Assembly (NCBI RefSeq): GCF_036227205.1 | Contig: NZ_CP109442.1 | Location: forward strand, 9,920,001 to 9,984,000 | From: Amycolatopsis sp. NBC_01480 | GTDB lineage: Bacteria; Actinomycetota; Actinomycetes; Mycobacteriales; Pseudonocardiaceae | DNA: 64,000 nt | Direction: 5' to 3' | In this document: in pieces, positions 29,905 through 39,936 of the stretch | How positions within the stretch are numbered: position 1 is the first letter of the stretch | Layout: the number at the start of each line of letters is the position of its first letter | Position numbers and translations under genes: made by a program | The notes under the pieces: model-generated | Seen by the model: only the letters and a program-made list of their open reading frames with translations | Told to the model about the DNA's origin: nothing | The model's database searches: none

Positions 29905-30708
29905 ATGGAACTCCGGCTGGCTGGGAAACGGGCCCTCGTCACGGGTTCGAGCAGCGGGCTCGGCGAGGAGATCGCCAAGGTGCTCGCGGCCGAAGGCGCC
30001 ACCGTCGTCGTGCACGGGCGGGATCGGGCGCGAACCGAGGCGGTGGCGAAGGGCATCCGCGAGGCCGGTGGACAGGCGGACGTGGCGATCGGCGACCTCG
30101 GCACCGACGCCGGGGCCGACGCGGTCGCGGCCGTCGCCGGCTCGATCGACGTCCTGGTCAACAACATGGGCGTGTTCGACCCGTCGATCAGCTGGACCAC
30201 CGTCACTCCCGAAGACTGGGCACACACCTACAACGTGAACGTGATCGCCGGCGTGCGGATGATCCAGCGGCTCGTGCCGGGCATGCGGGAACGCGGCTGG
30301 GGCCGGGTGATCCAGATCAGCAGCGTCACCGGTCACCTCCCCCAGGCGAGCCAGCCGCACTACGCCGCGTCGAACGCCGCCCGCGACAACCTCGCGGCGT
30401 CGCTCGCCCGCGAGCTGAAGCACAGCGGCGTCACGTCCAATTCGGTTGCCGCGGGCGGGATGCTCACGCCCGCGGCCCAGGACTACCTGACCGAAATCGG
30501 CCGGCAGCAGGGCTGGGGCGAGAGCTGGGCGGAGATCGAGCCGCGTGCCGTCGCCGAACTCGCCCCCAGCGACGTCGGCCGGGTCGGCATCCTCCGCGAG
30601 TACGCCGACGTCGTCGCCTTCCTCGCCGGCCCCTCCGCCGCGTACCTCACCGGCGCGACCCTGAACGTCGACGGCGGCTGGTACGACCCCGGCGTACGAA
30701 GCGCGTGA
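29905..30708 (+). CDS. SDR-family protein with Lys-to-Asn change in the active site
   Basis: A 267-residue short-chain dehydrogenase/reductase. The cofactor motif TGSSSGLG (residues 13-20), the Ser in ISS (about 139-140) and Tyr153 are present. The catalytic YxxxK reads YAASN, so the usual Lys is Asn157, and the NNAG motif reads NNMG. Either chemistry differs or activity is lost. ATG at 29905 is behind AAGGAAAGCAGG. An inverted repeat TGGAC/GTCCA (29820-29835) lies 70 bp upstream. The substrate is unknown. Confidence 0.85.
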   Translation: MELRLAGKRALVTGSSSGLGEEIAKVLAAEGATVVVHGRDRARTEAVAKGIREAGGQADVAIGDLGTDAGADAVAAVAGSIDVLVNNMGVFDPSISWTTVTPEDWAHTYNVNVIAGVRMIQRLVPGMRERGWGRVIQISSVTGHLPQASQPHYAASNAARDNLAASLARELKHSGVTSNSVAAGGMLTPAAQDYLTEIGRQQGWGESWAEIEPRAVAELAPSDVGRVGILREYADVVAFLAGPSAAYLTGATLNVDGGWYDPGVRSA

Positions 30709-30721
30709 CGCCGCCCCGCAG

Positions 30722-30733
30722 TACGCTCCGCGA
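30722..30733 (+). promoter_or_regulatory. -10 box of a leaderless transcript
   Basis: TACGCT (30722-30727), six bases, then GTG at 30734 with no ribosome site. This is the same arrangement as at 8130 and 26418. Confidence 0.4.
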
Positions 30734-31117
30734 GTGATCAAGACAATGGCTCTCGCGACCGCGATCCTCGCCCTTTCCGCCGGCCTCACCGCCTGCTCGA
30801 ACCCGACCGGAAAGTCCTGGGCCATCAGCTATGAGCTGACCGCCGGGGGCTCCGCGACGGTGACGAAACTGGCGTACGCCGAGTCCGTCGACCGGTACCA
30901 GGACAACGTGTCCCAGCACGAGCTGACCGGACCGCTCGGGCTGCCGTGGAAGCTGGACGTGATCGTCAGCGCGGGCCAGGAGGCCAAGGTGACCGCCACC
31001 CCGTCCGGTGACGCGACGCTGACCTGCCGGATCCTGCTGGACAAAACGAAGGAGCTGGCCAAGGCGACGGCGGCGGCCGGGCAACCGGTCACCTGCGCCA
31101 AGAAGACCGGCAGCTGA
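30734..31117 (+). CDS. Small lipoprotein, MmpS-like
   Basis: A 127-residue exported protein. A signal peptide (about 1-20) ends in the lipobox LTAC, giving a lipidated Cys21. The mature part is a small beta-rich domain with SATVTKLAYAE...GLPWKLDVIVSAGQEAKVTA, similar in outline to MmpS transport-accessory proteins, though no MmpL transporter is present. It probably sits on the outer face of the membrane. GTG at 30734 is taken; ATG at 30746 is an alternative. Confidence 0.7.
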   Translation: MIKTMALATAILALSAGLTACSNPTGKSWAISYELTAGGSATVTKLAYAESVDRYQDNVSQHELTGPLGLPWKLDVIVSAGQEAKVTATPSGDATLTCRILLDKTKELAKATAAAGQPVTCAKKTGS

Positions 31118-31119
31118 TC

Positions 31120-31138
31120 CGTCCACTGTGGATGGACG
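31120..31138. terminator. Small hairpin between convergent genes
   Basis: CGTCCA (31120-31125) pairs with TGGACG (31133-31138) in the 21 bp gap between the lipoprotein gene and the convergent esterase. It is a weak terminator candidate. Confidence 0.4.
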
Positions 31139-31972
31139 TTACAGGCGTTCGCCGACGAAGCGCAGGGCGTCGGGAAGCACGCCGCGCCAATAGGAATCGG
31201 TGTGGCCGCCCGGGGTGATGCTCGAGGTGACCGGGCCGGCGCGGTCGATCAGGCGGCGGTTGGCGGCCAGGAACGGGTCCGACTCGCCACACCAGACGCT
31301 CAGGGTGCCCGGCGGCAGCTCGTCCAGGTGCGCCAGCGGCTCGGCGGCCTGCCATTGGGCTTCGGAGGCGAACACGCCACGGGCCTTGGCCTCGGACCAG
31401 GTGCGGAAGAGCGCGGCGCTGCAGGTGGCGACGGCCGTCAGGTCACGGCGGCGGCGGGCCAGGTCCAGGGCGCCGAACCCGCCCATCGAGATGCCGAGCA
31501 CGCCGGTCACCGGGCGCAGGTTGCTGGCCTGCAGCCAGCCCGGGACCTCGTCGGTCAGCAGCCGCTGCGGGTCGTCGCCGGCGCCGTTCTCGACCCAGTA
31601 GTGGTCGCCGTCCACGGCCGCGACGGCGAACGGTCGCGCACCCCCGCGGACCAGGTCCGTGAGCATCTGCGGCACGCCCAGATCCAGGAACGTGCGCGCG
31701 TTCGCCCCGCGGCCGTGCAGCGCCAGGCAGACCGGCAGGCCCGAGGCGGGCACGCCCTCGGGCGCGATCAGCACCAGGTCGACGTCCCGTCCGCGCGCGA
31801 CCGAGTGCCGCCGCTGGACGGTGACCGGCTGGGTCAGGGCCGACGAGCCGGCGGGCGGGGTGAGCGGGGCCGGAGCACCCACCGGGGCGGAGCGCCCGGA
31901 GCAGGCGGCGACAAGCGCCGCGGTGCCGCCGAGCAGCACGCCGCGTCGCGAGACATCGGTCCCCCACCGCAT
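31139..31972 (-). CDS. Exported alpha/beta-hydrolase (esterase-D-like), Tat lipoprotein
   Basis: This 277-residue protein carries a twin-arginine motif SRRGVLLGG and a lipobox-like VAAC within the first 25 residues, so it is probably exported by Tat and lipid-anchored. The body is an alpha/beta-hydrolase of the antigen-85/esterase-D type, with the nucleophile in GISMGGFG and the His near GGHTDSYW. Mycolyl- or carbohydrate-esterase activity is possible; the substrate is not known. ATG at 31972 is 4 bases behind the rbfA stop, so it is co-transcribed with the infB cluster. Confidence 0.82.
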   Translation of the reverse strand: MRWGTDVSRRGVLLGGTAALVAACSGRSAPVGAPAPLTPPAGSSALTQPVTVQRRHSVARGRDVDLVLIAPEGVPASGLPVCLALHGRGANARTFLDLGVPQMLTDLVRGGARPFAVAAVDGDHYWVENGAGDDPQRLLTDEVPGWLQASNLRPVTGVLGISMGGFGALDLARRRRDLTAVATCSAALFRTWSEAKARGVFASEAQWQAAEPLAHLDELPPGTLSVWCGESDPFLAANRRLIDRAGPVTSSITPGGHTDSYWRGVLPDALRFVGERL

Positions 31973-31976
31973 CGCT

Positions 31977-32453
31977 TCAGCCCCGGGTCTCCTCTTCCGC
32001 GAAGTCCTCGTCGTCTTCGTCGACGCGCGGCGCCTTGTACGGGTCGCTCTCGCCGGCGTGCTGCGCGCCCGCGGACCGGCGGGCCACCTCGGCGTCGGCC
32101 TCGCGGGCCTTGGCCAGCAGCTCCTCGATCCGCCGGGCGTCGTCGGGGATGCTGTCCGCGACGAAGGCGAGGGTCGGGGTGTAGCGGACGCCGGTGCCCT
32201 GACCGACCTTGGTGCGCAGCACCCCGCGCGCGGACTCCAGCGCCGCCGCGGCACCGGTGAAGTCCGGCTCCGCGTCGAGGCTTTCGCCCAGCACCGTGTA
32301 ATAAACCGTGGCGTCGTGCAGGTCCGCGGTGATCTTGGTGTCGGTGATCGTCACCGAGTTCAGCCGCGGGTCCTTCACCTCGTGTTCGATGGCGGAGGCC
32401 ACGATCTGCGAGATCCGCTTGGCGAGCTTACGGGCCCGAGCCGGATCGGCCAT
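31977..32453 (-). CDS. rbfA: Ribosome-binding factor A
   Basis: RbfA binds the immature 30S subunit and aids 16S rRNA 5'-end processing. The 158-residue protein begins [19 protein letters not shown] and contains the KH-like core ([27 protein letters not shown] and [10 protein letters not shown]), with an acidic C-terminal tail common in actinobacteria. It lies 27 bp behind ylxP in the infB operon. Confidence 0.96.
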   Translation of the reverse strand: MADPARARKLAKRISQIVASAIEHEVKDPRLNSVTITDTKITADLHDATVYYTVLGESLDAEPDFTGAAAALESARGVLRTKVGQGTGVRYTPTLAFVADSIPDDARRIEELLAKAREADAEVARRSAGAQHAGESDPYKAPRVDEDDEDFAEEETRG

Positions 32454-32480
32454 GGAACTTCCCCTTCTGGCAGTGCTTGT

Positions 32481-32774
32481 CTAATCGTCCGGGCCCAGCA
32501 GCCGGCGGTGCGCCGAGAGCAGGACGAACTCCGGTCGCGAGGCCACGTACCGCTCGCACGAGTCGAGCACGTCCCGGACGTGTTCGCCACCCGCGGCGAC
32601 CACGGCGACCCCGATCAGGGCGCGCCGGTGCAGGTCGAGATGACCTGCCTCGGACACTGACACGGCGAAGCGCTTGCGCACCTCCGCCACCACCGGCTTG
32701 ATCACCGAACGCTTCTGCTTCAACGAATGGATGTCGTCGAGCAGGATGTCGAGCTCCAGGGCTCCGACGTACAT
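32481..32774 (-). CDS. YlxP-like DUF503 protein
   Basis: A 97-residue DUF503 protein. MYVGALELDILL, the SLKQKRSVIKPV motif and the C-terminal half follow the family. It regularly occurs between infB and rbfA and is thought to be ribosome-associated, but its exact role is unsettled. ATG at 32774; the longer open frame to 32933 runs into the infB 3' end and is not used. Confidence 0.9.
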   Translation of the reverse strand: MYVGALELDILLDDIHSLKQKRSVIKPVVAEVRKRFAVSVSEAGHLDLHRRALIGVAVVAAGGEHVRDVLDSCERYVASRPEFVLLSAHRRLLGPDD

Positions 32775-32845
32775 AGGCGGTGAATGTTGTGCCGTGCCGG
32801 CCGGGCCCGGGGTGCGGCGCGAACCGCACCCCGGACCGGAGGCCA

Positions 32846-35800
32846 TCACGCGCGGGGCTTCTCCCGCTGCTCGTAGGTCTCGATGGAGTCGCCGACCTTG
32901 ATGTCGCCGTACGAGCCCAGCGTCAGACCGCACTCGTACCCTTCACGGACCTCGACCACGTCGTCCTTGAACCGCCGCAGCGAGCTGACCGGCAGGTTCT
33001 CCGCCACGACGGTGCCGTCGCGGAGCAGGCGGGCCCGGGCGTTGCGCCGGATCTCGCCGGACATGACCAGGCAACCGGCGATCGTGCCGATCTTGGAGGA
33101 CTTGAAGACCTCGCGGACCTCCGCGCGGCCCAGCTCGACCTCTTCGTACTCCGGCTTGAGCATGCCCTTCAGAGCCTGCTCGATCTCCTCGATCGCCTGG
33201 TAGATGACCGTGTAGTACCGGACGTCGACGCCCTCGCGGGTGGCCCGCTCGGTCGCCTTGCCCTGGGCCCGGACGTTGAACCCGAGCACGATCGCGTCGG
33301 ACGCGGTCGCCAGGTCGATGTCCGACTCGGTCACGCCACCGACACCGCGGTGCACCACGTTCAGCTCGACGTCTTCGCCGACGTCCAGCTGCAGCAGCGC
33401 CGCTTCCAGCGCCTCGACGGTACCCGAGTTGTCACCCTTGATGATCAGGTTGAGGCTGCTCGTCTCCTTCAAGGCGGAGTCGAGGTCCTCGAGGCTGACC
33501 CGCTTGCGGCGCGACGCGTTGAGCGCGTTGCGAGTGCGAGCGGAGCGGCGCTCGGCGATCTGCCGGGCGACGCGGTCCTCGTCGACCACCAGGAAGGTGT
33601 CGCCCGCGCCGGGCACCGAGGTGAACCCGATGACCTGGACCGGACGCGAGGGCAGCGCCTCGGTGACGTCCACGTTGTGCTCGTCCACCATGCGGCGGAC
33701 TCGGCCGTACGCGTCGCCCGCGACGACGGAGTCGCCGACGCGCAGCGTGCCGCGCTGGACCAGCACCGTGGCCACCGGGCCGCGGCCGCGGTCGAGGTGC
33801 GCCTCGATCGCGACACCCTGGGCCTCCATGTCCGGGTTGGCCCGGAGGTCCAGAGCGGCGTCCGCGGTCAGCAGGATCGCCTCGAGCAGGCCGTCGATGT
33901 TGATGTTCTCCCGCGCGGAGATCTCGACGAACATGGTGTCGCCGCCGTACTCCTCGGCCACCAGGTTGTACTCGGTGAGCTGCTGCCGGATCTTGTCCGG
34001 GTTCGCGCCCTCCTTGTCGATCTTGTTGATCGCGACCACGATCGGGGCCTTGGCGGCCTGCGCGTGGTTGATCGCCTCGACCGTCTGCGGCATGACCCCG
34101 TCGTCCGCCGCGACCACGATCACCGCGATGTCCGTGGAGTTGGCGCCTCGGGCACGCATGGCGGTGAACGCCTCGTGGCCCGGGGTGTCGATGAAGGTGA
34201 TCAGCCGCGGGGTGCCCTCGAGCTCGGTCTCGATCTGGTAGGCGCCGATGTGCTGGGTGATGCCACCGGCTTCACTCTCGCGCACCTTCGTCTTCCGGAT
34301 CGTGTCCAGCAGGCGGGTCTTACCGTGGTCGACGTGACCCATGATGGTCACGACCGGCGGCCGGACCTGCAGGTCCTCCTCACCACCGGCGTCGTCGCCG
34401 TAGGTGATGTCGAACGTCTCCAGCAGCTCGCGGTCCTCCTCCTCGGGGGACACGACCTGGACGACGTAGTTCATCTCGCCGCCGAGCAGCTCGAGGATGT
34501 CGTCGGACACGGACTGCGTCGCGGTGACCATCTCGCCGAGGTGGAAGAGCACCTGCACCAGCGAAGCCGGGTTGGCGTCGATCTTCTCGGCGAAGTCGGT
34601 CAACGAGGCACCGCGCGGCAGCCGGATCGTCTCGCCCTGGCCCTTGGGCAGGCGGACGCCGCCGACGCTGGGCGCCTGCATGTTGTCCATGTACTCCTGG
34701 CGCTTCTGCCGCTTCGACTTGCGGCCCTTGCGCGAGGGGCCGCCGGGGCGCCCGAAGGCACCCGCCGTGCCGCCACGGCCACCGGGGCCGCCACGACCGC
34801 CGCCGCCGCGGAAACCGCCGCCGCCGGCCGGGGCACCGGTACCGCCGCCACCACCGGGACGGAAGCCACCGCCACCGGCACCGCCGCCGCCACCGGGACG
34901 GAAGCCGCCACCGCCGCCACCGCCACCGGGACCGCCGCGGAAGCCACCGCCGCCGCCACCGGGACCGCCGCGGGCACCGCCACCGGGGCCACCACGGGCG
35001 CCGCCGCCGGGACCGCCGCGGGCGCCGCCACCGGGACCGGCCGGACGCTGGGTCCGGCCCGGCATCATGCCGGGGTTCGGGCGCGGGGGCATGTTGCCCG
35101 GGGTCGGCCGGTTGCCGCCGGCGCCACCGCCGGGACGCGGCGCGGGCCGGTCACCGCCGCCACCGGCACCGCCGCCGGGACGCGGGGGCCGGTTGTCGCC
35201 GCCCTGGCCGGAGCCGGGGCGCTGCGGCGGACGCGGGGCCGGGGAGCCGGAACCGACGCCGAACGGGTTGTTGCCGACCCGCGGGGTGCGCGGGCCGGGC
35301 TTCGGGCCGCCGGGCTTGGGGCCCTGCGGCCGCGGCGGGACGACCGAGCCGGACGCGCCCGAAGACGCCGCGGCGGCGTCCTGCTTCGGGGCGGGCTTGG
35401 CGGCCTCGCTCGGCGCGGGCGCCGACGGCGCGGCGGGCTCGGCCTTGGCGGCCGGCACCTCTCGCACCTCCGGAGCCGGGGCGGGCGCGGGCGTGCGCGG
35501 GCCCGGCCGGGGGCCGGGACCCGGGCGTCCGCCGCCCGGCTGGGCCGCGGGGCGCGGCCCGGACGGCTGCTGCGCGGGAGCGGCCGGGGTCGCCTTCGCG
35601 GCAGGCGCCTGCTGCTGGTTCTGCTGCGGCGCGGGCGTGGCGGGCCGGGGGGCCTGCGGGGCGCTCGGGGCAGCGGTCGGACTCCCGTTGGCGGCGGGCG
35701 CCGCGGGGCGGGCCGGCGGTCCGGGAGTGGGCTTCTGCCCGCTCTTGGCTGGGTATGCGTCACGCAGACGGCGGGCGACGGGCGCCTCGACCGTGGACGA

Positions 35801-35905
35801 CGCGGACTTCACGAACTCACCCTGCTCCTTGAGCTTGGTGAGAACTTCCTTGCTGGTGATGCCGAGCTCTTTCGCGAGCTCGTGAACACGGGCCTTGCCT
35901 GGCAC
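32846..35905 (-). CDS. infB: Translation initiation factor IF-2
   Basis: IF-2 is the GTPase that places initiator fMet-tRNA on the ribosome. The 1019-residue protein has the N-terminal [19 protein letters not shown] helix, a very long Pro/Gly/Ala-rich linker (about residues 50-390, including dense Gly runs near 270-370), the G domain with [16 protein letters not shown] and NKID, and the C-terminal barrels. GTG at 35905 is chosen because AGGAGA sits directly upstream; the ATG at 35917 is in frame but lies over that ribosome site. Confidence 0.97.
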   Translation of the reverse strand: MPGKARVHELAKELGITSKEVLTKLKEQGEFVKSASSTVEAPVARRLRDAYPAKSGQKPTPGPPARPAAPAANGSPTAAPSAPQAPRPATPAPQQNQQQAPAAKATPAAPAQQPSGPRPAAQPGGGRPGPGPRPGPRTPAPAPAPEVREVPAAKAEPAAPSAPAPSEAAKPAPKQDAAAASSGASGSVVPPRPQGPKPGGPKPGPRTPRVGNNPFGVGSGSPAPRPPQRPGSGQGGDNRPPRPGGGAGGGGDRPAPRPGGGAGGNRPTPGNMPPRPNPGMMPGRTQRPAGPGGGARGGPGGGARGGPGGGARGGPGGGGGGFRGGPGGGGGGGGFRPGGGGGAGGGGFRPGGGGGTGAPAGGGGFRGGGGRGGPGGRGGTAGAFGRPGGPSRKGRKSKRQKRQEYMDNMQAPSVGGVRLPKGQGETIRLPRGASLTDFAEKIDANPASLVQVLFHLGEMVTATQSVSDDILELLGGEMNYVVQVVSPEEEDRELLETFDITYGDDAGGEEDLQVRPPVVTIMGHVDHGKTRLLDTIRKTKVRESEAGGITQHIGAYQIETELEGTPRLITFIDTPGHEAFTAMRARGANSTDIAVIVVAADDGVMPQTVEAINHAQAAKAPIVVAINKIDKEGANPDKIRQQLTEYNLVAEEYGGDTMFVEISARENINIDGLLEAILLTADAALDLRANPDMEAQGVAIEAHLDRGRGPVATVLVQRGTLRVGDSVVAGDAYGRVRRMVDEHNVDVTEALPSRPVQVIGFTSVPGAGDTFLVVDEDRVARQIAERRSARTRNALNASRRKRVSLEDLDSALKETSSLNLIIKGDNSGTVEALEAALLQLDVGEDVELNVVHRGVGGVTESDIDLATASDAIVLGFNVRAQGKATERATREGVDVRYYTVIYQAIEEIEQALKGMLKPEYEEVELGRAEVREVFKSSKIGTIAGCLVMSGEIRRNARARLLRDGTVVAENLPVSSLRRFKDDVVEVREGYECGLTLGSYGDIKVGDSIETYEQREKPRA

Positions 35906-35987
35906 AGCTCTCCTCATCTAGGGGAGGCCAGGCGGTGAAGACACCCGCTGACCTCGTCCTTATTGTCGCGCGTTCATGGCTTCAGCT

Positions 35988-36392
35988 TCACGGCTGACTC
36001 ATGACGGGTCGACCTGCTTCCTTGATTCCTGTCGGTTCCGGGTACGTCCCGGTTCCGGTCTCCGTGGCGAGCGCTGCCAGCGCCGGGTGGTGGTGCAACC
36101 CCGCCGCGTCGAGTGCTCCCTGGGCTTTGAGAGCCCGGGGGAACGCCCGCCGCCGCTCGGCTTTGGCCAGGCAACCCGGCCCGGGGTGCAACCACGCTCC
36201 CCGGCCCGGCAGCCGCCGACGTTCGTCGACGACCAGCCGCCCGTCCACCGCGACCACTCGCAGCAGCTCACCGATCACGGCCCGCGTCTTGCACCCGACA
36301 CACGTGCGTACCGGGGAACCCGGGTCACGCTGGGGGTCGGCTGCCCGCCGCAGGCCTTGAACCATTTCAGAGTCTAGCGCTTCGACCTTCAC
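35988..36392 (-). CDS. YlxR-family (DUF448) RNA-binding protein
   Basis: This 134-residue protein has the YlxR core [21 protein letters not shown] and [26 protein letters not shown] (about residues 27-90), a small RNA-binding or RNase-P-interacting fold. The C-terminal 35 residues are unassigned. Its GTG overlaps the nusA stop by four bases (GTGA). It sits between nusA and infB as in most Gram-positive genomes. Confidence 0.9.
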   Translation of the reverse strand: MKVEALDSEMVQGLRRAADPQRDPGSPVRTCVGCKTRAVIGELLRVVAVDGRLVVDERRRLPGRGAWLHPGPGCLAKAERRRAFPRALKAQGALDAAGLHHHPALAALATETGTGTYPEPTGIKEAGRPVMSQP

Positions 36393-37435
36393 TCAGCCGA
36401 ACCGGTTGTCGCGGCGGGCCGCGCCTGCCCGGCGTGGTCTTGATCACCCTCGCCCTCGGCGGGTGCCGAGTCGCTGCGGATGTCGATCCGCCAGCCGGTG
36501 AGGCGGGCGGCGAGGCGGGCGTTCTGGCCCTCCTTGCCGATCGCGAGCGAAAGCTGGAAATCGGGCACCACGACGCGCGCTGTCTTCGCCCGCTCGTCCA
36601 CGACACGTACGGAAACAACCTTCGCGGGCGACAGCGCATTCCCGACGAAGCGGGCCGGGTCCTCGGAGTAGTCGATGATGTCGATCTTCTCGCCGGCCAG
36701 CTCGCTCATCACGTTGCGCACACGCGCGCCCATCGGGCCGATGCAGGCGCCCTTGGCGTTCACCCCGGCGATGGTGGAGCGGACCGCGATCTTGCTGCGG
36801 TGCCCCGGTTCCCGCGCCAGCGCGGCGATTTCGACGGCGCCGTCGGCGATTTCCGGGACCTCGAGCGCGAACAGCTTGCGCACCAGGTTCGGATGACTGC
36901 GCGAAAGCATGATCTGCGGCCCGCGGTTGCTGCGCGAAACGCCGACCACGTACGCCTTGATCCGGGTGCCGTGCTCGTAGGACTCCCCCGCGACCTGCTC
37001 GGCCGAGGGCAGCACGCCCTCGGTGTCGCCGACCTGGATCACGACCATGCCGCGGGCGTTGGCTCGCGCGTCTCGCTGCACCACGCCGGCGATGATCTCG
37101 CCCTCCTTGGCGGAGAACTCGCCGAAGGTCTTCTCGTGCTCGGCGTCGCGCAGCCGCTGCAGGATGACCTGGCGCGCGGTGGTGGCGGCGATCCGGCCGA
37201 AGCCCTCGGGGGTGTCGTCCCACTCCTCGTCGACCTCGCCCTCGGGGGTGAGGGTGTGCGCGAGGACGCGGACCAGGCCGGTCTTGCGGTCGATGTCGAT
37301 CCGGGCGTGCGCCTGGTGGCCCTCGGTGTGCTTGTACGCGGTGAGCAGGGCCGTCTCGATGGCCTCGATCACCGTCTCGAAGGGGATGTCCTTGTCCCGT
37401 TCGATCGCGCGCAGCGCGGCGATGTCCACGTTCAC
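36389..37435 (-). CDS. nusA: Transcription termination/antitermination factor NusA
   Basis: NusA binds RNA polymerase and nascent RNA to control pausing, termination and rRNA antitermination. The 348-residue length is the short actinobacterial form: N-terminal domain (1-120), S1 domain (about 125-195) and two KH domains with [14 protein letters not shown] and [23 protein letters not shown]. There are no C-terminal acidic repeats. The GTG start overlaps the rimP stop by four bases. Confidence 0.97.
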   Translation of the reverse strand: MNVDIAALRAIERDKDIPFETVIEAIETALLTAYKHTEGHQAHARIDIDRKTGLVRVLAHTLTPEGEVDEEWDDTPEGFGRIAATTARQVILQRLRDAEHEKTFGEFSAKEGEIIAGVVQRDARANARGMVVIQVGDTEGVLPSAEQVAGESYEHGTRIKAYVVGVSRSNRGPQIMLSRSHPNLVRKLFALEVPEIADGAVEIAALAREPGHRSKIAVRSTIAGVNAKGACIGPMGARVRNVMSELAGEKIDIIDYSEDPARFVGNALSPAKVVSVRVVDERAKTARVVVPDFQLSLAIGKEGQNARLAARLTGWRIDIRSDSAPAEGEGDQDHAGQARPAATTGSAE

Positions 37436-37977
37436 TTCGACTCCTCCTTCGGCTCGTTCTGGCCGGCCGCGGTGCTCGGGCCGGACGCGTCTTCTTCCAG
37501 CAGTTTCAGGTCTTCCGCCGGTGGTTGCTTGAATTCGATCTCCACCACGGCCTTGGCCACGGACGCGTACGCCACGTCCTGCAGGCTGCCGCCGGCGAGC
37601 ACGCGCGCGGCCTCCTGGCCGGCGTGCCCGACGCGGGCGACGTACTCGGCGCCCTCGGCCGGGGTGATCCGCACCAGGCGGAACTTGGCGCGCCGCCAGT
37701 GCCGCGGCTGGGTCAGCGGCCGGTCGAGGCCGGGCGAGGTGACCTCGAGGGTGTACGCGCTCGCGAGCACGTGCTCGTTCTCGTCGAGCACCGCGGACAC
37801 CTTGCGGCTGACCTCGGCGACCTCGTCCAGCCCGATCCCGTCGTCCGAGTCGACGACGACCTTCACCAGCTGTCGCCGGCCGGCCTGCTGCACCTCGAGC
37901 GAATCGAGGTCGAAACCCGCGGTCGTGACGGCTTCGGCCACTAACGGCTCCAGCCGGCTGGCGAGTTCGTTGGGCAC
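37432..37977 (-). CDS. rimP: Ribosome maturation factor RimP
   Basis: RimP helps assemble the 30S subunit. The 181-residue protein has [49 protein letters not shown] and [11 protein letters not shown], the conserved RimP signature. GTG at 37977 is behind AGGAGTG. It is the first gene of the rimP-nusA-ylxR-infB-ylxP-rbfA operon; TAAGCT at 38047-38042 is a weak -10 candidate. Confidence 0.96.
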   Translation of the reverse strand: MPNELASRLEPLVAEAVTTAGFDLDSLEVQQAGRRQLVKVVVDSDDGIGLDEVAEVSRKVSAVLDENEHVLASAYTLEVTSPGLDRPLTQPRHWRRAKFRLVRITPAEGAEYVARVGHAGQEAARVLAGGSLQDVAYASVAKAVVEIEFKQPPAEDLKLLEEDASGPSTAAGQNEPKEESK

Positions 37978-38112
37978 GTGGAGCACTCCTGTTCGGCGGT
38001 GGTGACGCGGGCTGGTCACGACGGGTGGTCGGTGGTGGACCAGCTTATCCTGCGACCCCGCCGGGACGCGCGAGCGGCGGTGCCGGTGCCGGGCCTGGCA
38101 GGATGGGCCGAC

Positions 38113-39048
38113 GTGACCGCAAGACCGACCGACCTCAGCCGGCGCTCCGTCCTGCGCCTCGGCGCCGTCGCCGCCGTGGCCCTCCCGCTCGCCGCCTGCA
38201 CGACGGGCAACGACGAAACCCCGGACCCGCTGGCCCCGCTGCTGGCCGCCGCCCAGGCGGACGCCGCGGCCGCGCGCAAGCTCGCCTCCGGCGCGGACGG
38301 CGACGTCGCGGGCCAGATCGCCGACGCCCGCACCGCGCACGCCGCCGCCCTGAAACCCGAGGTGGACCGGCTCAACCGGCCGCAGCCCAAGACGCCGCCG
38401 ACGCCGGCGCCCGAGCCGACGGACCTGGCCGGGTTCAAGGACCGGCTCGCGGCCGTGCGCAAGCAGGCCGAGGACCTGGTGCCCACGCTGCCCGCCTACC
38501 GCGCGGGGCTGGTGGCGTCCGTCGCCGCCGGCTGCGCGGCGCTCCAGCGCGTCGCGCCGTCGATCGGCCGCGGCGACGACGCCAAGCCGATCGCCGCGCC
38601 GCCGGGCACCGTGCCTGCCGGCACCGTCGACCCGCTGCAGAAGGCGCTGGCCACCGAGCACGCCGCGCTCTGGGTGTACGGGCTGGTCACGGCGTTCCTG
38701 CCGGCCGACTTCGGCGACGCGCTCAAGAGCGGCCGCGCCGAGCACACCGCGCGCCGCGACGTGCTGATCCAGGTGATCACCGCCGCGGGCAGCACGCCGG
38801 TGGCGCCGGAGGCCGCGTACGTGCCGGCCAAGCCGGTCACCGACGCCGCTTCGGCCGCTTCAGTGGTCGCGACCGCCGAAGCCGACTCGGCCGCGGCGTG
38901 GCTCGGCGTGGTGAACCGCACCGACGACAAGGGCGTGCGCGGCATGGCGCTGCAAGCGCTCATCGCGGCGGCACGGCGCGGCACGCCGTGGCGTCAGCAG
39001 GCCGGCGAGAAGCCGACCGCGGTCGCGATGCCGGGTCAGAGCGCGTAG
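38113..39048 (+). CDS. DUF4439 ferritin-like exported lipoprotein
   Basis: A 311-residue protein. It starts with a twin-arginine signal (SRRSVLRLG) and a lipobox LAAC at about residue 30, followed by helical sequence. The C-terminal domain (about 170-300), with ALATEHAALWVYGLVTAFL and RRDVLIQVITAAG, matches the DUF4439 ferritin-like four-helix bundle. Possibly metal-binding at the cell surface; function unknown. The GTG start has CAGGAT 8 bases upstream and no ribosome site. It is divergent from rimP. Confidence 0.8.
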   Translation: MTARPTDLSRRSVLRLGAVAAVALPLAACTTGNDETPDPLAPLLAAAQADAAAARKLASGADGDVAGQIADARTAHAAALKPEVDRLNRPQPKTPPTPAPEPTDLAGFKDRLAAVRKQAEDLVPTLPAYRAGLVASVAAGCAALQRVAPSIGRGDDAKPIAAPPGTVPAGTVDPLQKALATEHAALWVYGLVTAFLPADFGDALKSGRAEHTARRDVLIQVITAAGSTPVAPEAAYVPAKPVTDAASAASVVATAEADSAAAWLGVVNRTDDKGVRGMALQALIAAARRGTPWRQQAGEKPTAVAMPGQSA

Positions 39049-39052
39049 GCCG

Positions 39053-39109
39053 ATGCAGCGGATGACGCTTTCCCTGCGCTGAGCGAGGGGAAAGCGTCAT
39101 CCGCTGCAT
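39053..39109. terminator. Long perfect hairpin terminator
   Basis: Arms of 22 bases at 39053-39074 and 39088-39109 pair perfectly around a 13-base loop, 5 bp behind the DUF4439 stop. It can serve both this gene and the convergent gene ending at 39234. Confidence 0.85.
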
Positions 39110-39118
39110 TCCGTGCGG

Positions 39119-39240
39119 GGGGTTAGCGCAGCGGGACAGCGCAGCGGGTCAGTGCAGCGGGTCGGTGCGGGGTGAGCGCAGCGGGTCGGTGCGGGGTGAG
39201 CGCAGCGGGTCGGTGCGGGGTGAGCGCAGCGGGTCAGTGC
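39119..39240. repeat. Tandem 24-bp minisatellite
   Basis: Three exact copies of a 24-bp unit (GTCGGTGCGGGGTGAGCGCA plus GCGG) run from 39161 to 39232. They are preceded by shorter decayed versions rich in GCGCAGCGGG from about 39125. It lies between the hairpin and the 3' end of the convergent membrane protein. No conserved coding function is visible. Confidence 0.85.
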
Positions 39241-39908
39241 AAGTTGGCCGAGAGCTGGAGCGCGTCCTTGGCGATGCGCTTGAGCAGCACGGCGTCCTTG
39301 TGCTTGGCGTAGAAGTCGGTGAGCACGACGGTCACGTCGGAGCCGCTGACCTGGGATTCGTACGCGGCCTTGTCGGAGCTCACGCTGGGCGCGCCGGCGG
39401 CCTTGTAGGTGTGGTCGCGCACCAGGTCGGTGACGTTGCCGGTGCCGTCCTGGTCGGTCAGCGCCTTGAGCTGGGCCGCCTGGCTCGCCTGCGGCATGGA
39501 CACCAGCGCCACCGAGACGAGCGCCTTCGCGTCGCCGTACTGCACGGTGTACAGCGCGCGAGACAGCGACGTGCAGGGCGTGTCCTTGAAGTAGTTCTGC
39601 GCCTGGCCGTAGGACTTCGCCGCGCAGTCGGTGGACTTGCTCGGCCCCTCGACGAGCTGGTAGTCGAACTCGCTCGTCTTCGCGGGCGGCTGCGCGACCG
39701 GCTCGGGCGTGCTCTGGTGCCGGATCAGGAACCAGATCAGGCCGGACACCACCGCGATCGCGACCAGGCCCGCACCGCGCAGCAGCAGGGTGCGGTTGTC
39801 CCGGGCCGGGCCACGGCCAGGCGCAGGCGGCCCCGGGTGTGCGGGGACCGCGCCGAGCGGTGCCGTGTCCGAGGGATCAGCGGAGAAATGGGGACCAGCC
39901 ACGGGCAC
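39234..39908 (-). CDS. Membrane-anchored hypothetical protein
   Basis: A 224-residue protein with a Pro-rich cytoplasmic N-terminus (about 1-45), one transmembrane helix (GAGLVAIAVVSGLIWFLI) and an extracellular domain of about 150 residues. Two cysteines in STDCAAKSYGQ and DTPCTSL may form a disulfide. It is not assigned to a family. The start is uncertain; GTG at 39908 is chosen, with another GTG at 39902. It ends at the minisatellite. Confidence 0.65.
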   Translation of the reverse strand: MPVAGPHFSADPSDTAPLGAVPAHPGPPAPGRGPARDNRTLLLRGAGLVAIAVVSGLIWFLIRHQSTPEPVAQPPAKTSEFDYQLVEGPSKSTDCAAKSYGQAQNYFKDTPCTSLSRALYTVQYGDAKALVSVALVSMPQASQAAQLKALTDQDGTGNVTDLVRDHTYKAAGAPSVSSDKAAYESQVSGSDVTVVLTDFYAKHKDAVLLKRIAKDALQLSANLH

Positions 39909-39936
39909 ATACCGTAGTTCACCGTCTCCGGCGGCT

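Noticed and set aside
34740..35060. Regular CCGCCACCGGG-like repeats, possibly a CRISPR or satellite
   Set aside because: They encode the Gly-rich linker of IF-2 in frame; units vary in length and there are no unique spacers.
32780..35938. Very long plus-strand open frames opposite infB
   Set aside because: They mirror the GC-rich third positions of infB, are made of Arg/Asp/Gly or Pro runs without any domain, and infB on the minus strand is unmistakable.
39165..39917. 250-codon plus-strand open frame starting in the minisatellite
   Set aside because: Its N-terminus is only the translated 24-bp repeat and the rest is antisense to the membrane protein gene at 39234.
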